Shown: positions 61,402-64,000 of the stretch, piece by piece
Position numbering within the stretch: position 1 is the stretch's first letter
How the letters are laid out: each line of letters opens with the position of its first letter
NCBI RefSeq assembly: GCF_910592395.1
Contig: NC_088311.1
Span: 8,188,501-8,252,500, forward strand
Direction of reading: 5' to 3'
DNA: 64,000 nt
Origin: Lineus longissimus
Taxonomy: Eukaryota > Nemertea > Pilidiophora > Heteronemertea > Lineidae
The notes under the pieces: model-generated
Seen by the model: the letters and a program-made list of their open reading frames with translations, nothing else
Databases searched by the model: none
What the model was told of the DNA's origin: nothing
Made by a program: the position numbers and the translations under genes

Positions 61402-64000
61402 CTGAAACGAGAAATTATATAAAAAACAATTACATGTATATCGAAAATGGAATAGACACATTATCATTACTTATCGGAAAGAAAAAAAGTTCGATATCGT
61501 GTTTGTAGATTGGTACCCAATCTACCCTCTATGCTGGGACGAAATTCTAGAACGAAATGCGTATCGGTTACGCCTGCCATTTTACCTGGTGACATTAGCG
61601 GTCACCAGAATATCGGCGGGCTCCTGACCAAAAGATAATTCTAATTGGCGTCTGGAATTTTGGAGGCTAGGTATTTTGTTACAGCCGTGCATGTTCTTCG
61701 TCACTGTCTGTATCGCAGACAAAAAAACCAAGCACGTTTATTTGGTTCATAGAAATTCAAATGGCTGGCTGATCTAACCATTTCGTGATGCCATCAATTG
61801 ACAGTGCGCCCACGGAAAGCGGTGGGAGATTATGGAGTGACTGGAATATCTTTCGGAGTGCGTGAGAAGGAGACTGCCCATGCATGTAATGTTTCTTTCA
61901 GGCATCATGGGGGCCCAGGAGGTAAATGTCTGCCTGATCATGTCGCAGAGGTATTTAAAGGTATATAAATTAGTATACTAGTAGACGGTACAGTAAATTA
62001 GTATCGAAATTTGATGTTCTCAAGGTAGCCTTTTCCTGACATAACGGTACGCTCAATGTTACTGAAGAGTGGGTAAGTACAAAACACTTGGGTCAGAATA
62101 AAAAAAAACTGATCGTAACAATTTAGTTTTTTCGTCTTGATTCACCCTTCTAGACTCAATTAAACTTTTTAATGCAACTTTGTTTGTGAAATAGGCAATA
62201 ATTCCACAGAGCACTCTTGCTGAAAGAGCAGGTAGCACTTAATTTATCAGGCTTTAGAGGAAAAATTTAAATGCACCGAGCAGCAGTGCAGACGTTATCA
62301 AGCCTCTAGCATAATATCAGAGTTTCATTTGGTGCAACATTGACTTTTTGGAACAAACTTCCAGCACTTGCCGCATGAATCGATTTACAAAGAAATCGAT
62401 TTTCTTCCTGCATCCCAAATTAACTACCGCTTTTCGTGCACAAATTTAGTAGAATGCAATTGAATTTTTCCAGATGGCTTCCAAAAGATCGTAACCTCGA
62501 CCCCTAAGGATATACCGTAATTTCGTGGTTTAATGAGCTAGTCTAACGAGTGAAAATTCAGAGATATCGGTGAAATATTACGCAGATATCAATTACGGAA
62601 GAAATTTCCGTCAATTTAACGCTGGTTTCCGTCTGCAATGAGGTGGCGTTTGCGCTGCAAATAGATATTTTTTTCTAACTTTATTTCATTACGTTGAATT
62701 TCCCAGGAGGTGTATGCATAACCTTTCCGAAGCACAATTCCAAAAAATGAATGAAATCATGACCAAAAATCATGATTTCAATATAAAATTTCAAAATGGG
62801 TATTTCTATCAAGTCTTCCTTTCGGTAGAAATACTTTTTTTCAATTTGTAACCAGAAAATGGCGTCAACTGAGCTGTAATGATAGAAAGTTTTAGTTTTC
62901 AGAGAACTTTTTTATCGTGTGATGACCTTATTCAACATGATGAAAGCCTTTTCACTCTGCCTCCCAAATATTGCCACGAAAAACAGCTTTTTAGCTTTGG
63001 GTTGGGGCCAATTGTACATTTTTTTGAGTAGGAGAGACAACGAAATAGACGTTTTTCGAAAGGAGCTCTTCAATTTTTTTAGCAAAAATTAATATAGTCC
63101 ATTAGTAAAATTGAAAGCTACATCATCAAAAAAATAACCACTGCAGAAATTTTCCATCAAACCTGCCATCGTCACTGAATTTTAACACTACTGCCATTTG
63201 AAAGAACTCCGCCACATGTCTTGCGGCACATATCCTTCAAGTTTGATAACTTCAATAAATCGAGCAACGGTAATAGATTCGAGCATGAAATTAGGTACAT
63301 GTAAAATGATATCTTGATAAACTGCGCAGCGCCAACCGATTGCACGACACATACCGCGTCAAGTCCTCTTTAATATAGTCGTCAGGTACATGTAGAGTAT
63401 AGCTTGTGGGAGCGATCATGTAAAAAAAAGTGGAGCTCTTTACAGCTAAAATTTTCCAAATGCACTTTCAGGCTTTTAAGAAAATAAGTTACATGTGGAT
63501 CTCAAGGACAACAGTCGCATGCCAGAGCGACAGCCTTCGCATTTGCGACAAATGGGCATTTCAATTTCAATCTCAAATAAAAAAATAATCTGCGTTTTTT
63601 TTCTAAACAGAACGAAACCTAATACGCTCTTCCCCCAGCGTCTATTTTCATATATCACAATCTTCCAGTAACTGATGGCATGGTTGGAGACGATTTGAAA
63701 TTAACATCGAAATACCAGTATGTCAAGCCTCAGGAGTTGAGCCTTTGCTACCGAAAGACACTACTTGCTAAGCTATATACTTGTATAGGAAACTGTGCAT
63801 CGCACATCTTGCAAAGTTTTCCTTGTTCGATGTTCAATCAGGATAAATGAGGCAGTTACATTTTTGACGTTATAGGGAAAAACCTTCGAGATCGATGTTA
63901 AAAACTATGGTTTGTATTGAGCATAACTCTGCGGCGGAATGTAATAAGTTTTAAATAATTTCCCCAAGGTTCGACAACAGCAACGTTCCATTTGAGATCA
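61402..64000. other. Upstream GPCR intron, no further exon found
   Basis: No TM1-TM2 exon could be found on the minus strand. A single inverted copy of the 58.9-kb tandem core lies at 61972-62000. The rest is AT-rich and without recognised structure. Confidence 0.5.
61972..62000 (-). repeat. Isolated inverted copy of the 58.9-kb tandem core
   Basis: These 29 bp (agtatactagtagacggt...) are the exact reverse complement of 58950-58978 in the second unit of the tandem array, about 3 kb away. Confidence 0.8.

Overview
This is animal nuclear DNA: AT-rich, gene-poor, with short exons separated by long introns using GT-AG (once GC-AG) boundaries, and many small fold-back and tandem repeats. There are no bacterial operons, rRNA genes or CRISPR arrays. 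The gene set (selenocysteine deiodinase, SLC35D sugar transporter, CYP3-like and CYP46-like P450s, neuropeptide-type GPCR) and the frequent short acatgta palindromes suggest a marine invertebrate, most likely a lophotrochozoan. The species cannot be fixed from sequence alone. I assembled genes by reading exons by eye and checking splice sites and phase. Most simple open frames in the window are chance frames.

Layout: (1) 1-12780 is repeat-bearing DNA with no recognised gene: a 73-bp tandem array, a nested direct/inverted duplication at 1.9-2.6 kb, and one unrecognised minus-strand exon at 11.1-11.6 kb that appears frameshifted. (2) 12.8-14.45 kb is a deiodinase gene: a 5' UTR intron, one coding exon with an in-frame TGA for selenocysteine, and a convincing SECIS candidate about 600 nt past the stop. 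(3) 19.97-21.43 kb is a decayed CYP46-like P450 pseudogene. (4) 27635-22375 (minus) is a complete ten-exon SLC35D nucleotide-sugar transporter. (5) 28619-33750 (plus) is a complete twelve-exon CYP3-clan P450, divergent from SLC35D across about 1 kb. (6) 61401-35174 (minus) is most of a class A peptide GPCR in five exons over 26 kb. Its TM1-TM2 exon(s) should lie beyond the right edge. Its 19-kb and 5-kb introns hold most of the fold-back elements and tandem repeats.

The most unusual structure is in the GPCR. A 47-bp unit spanning the end of the TM4 exon and its splice donor is iterated in tandem, giving a ladder of consecutive donor sites of which only the first keeps the reading frame open. 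The genes do not form an obvious pathway: deiodinase acts on iodinated tyrosine compounds, SLC35D on glycan precursors, the P450 on small molecules, and the GPCR on a peptide signal.
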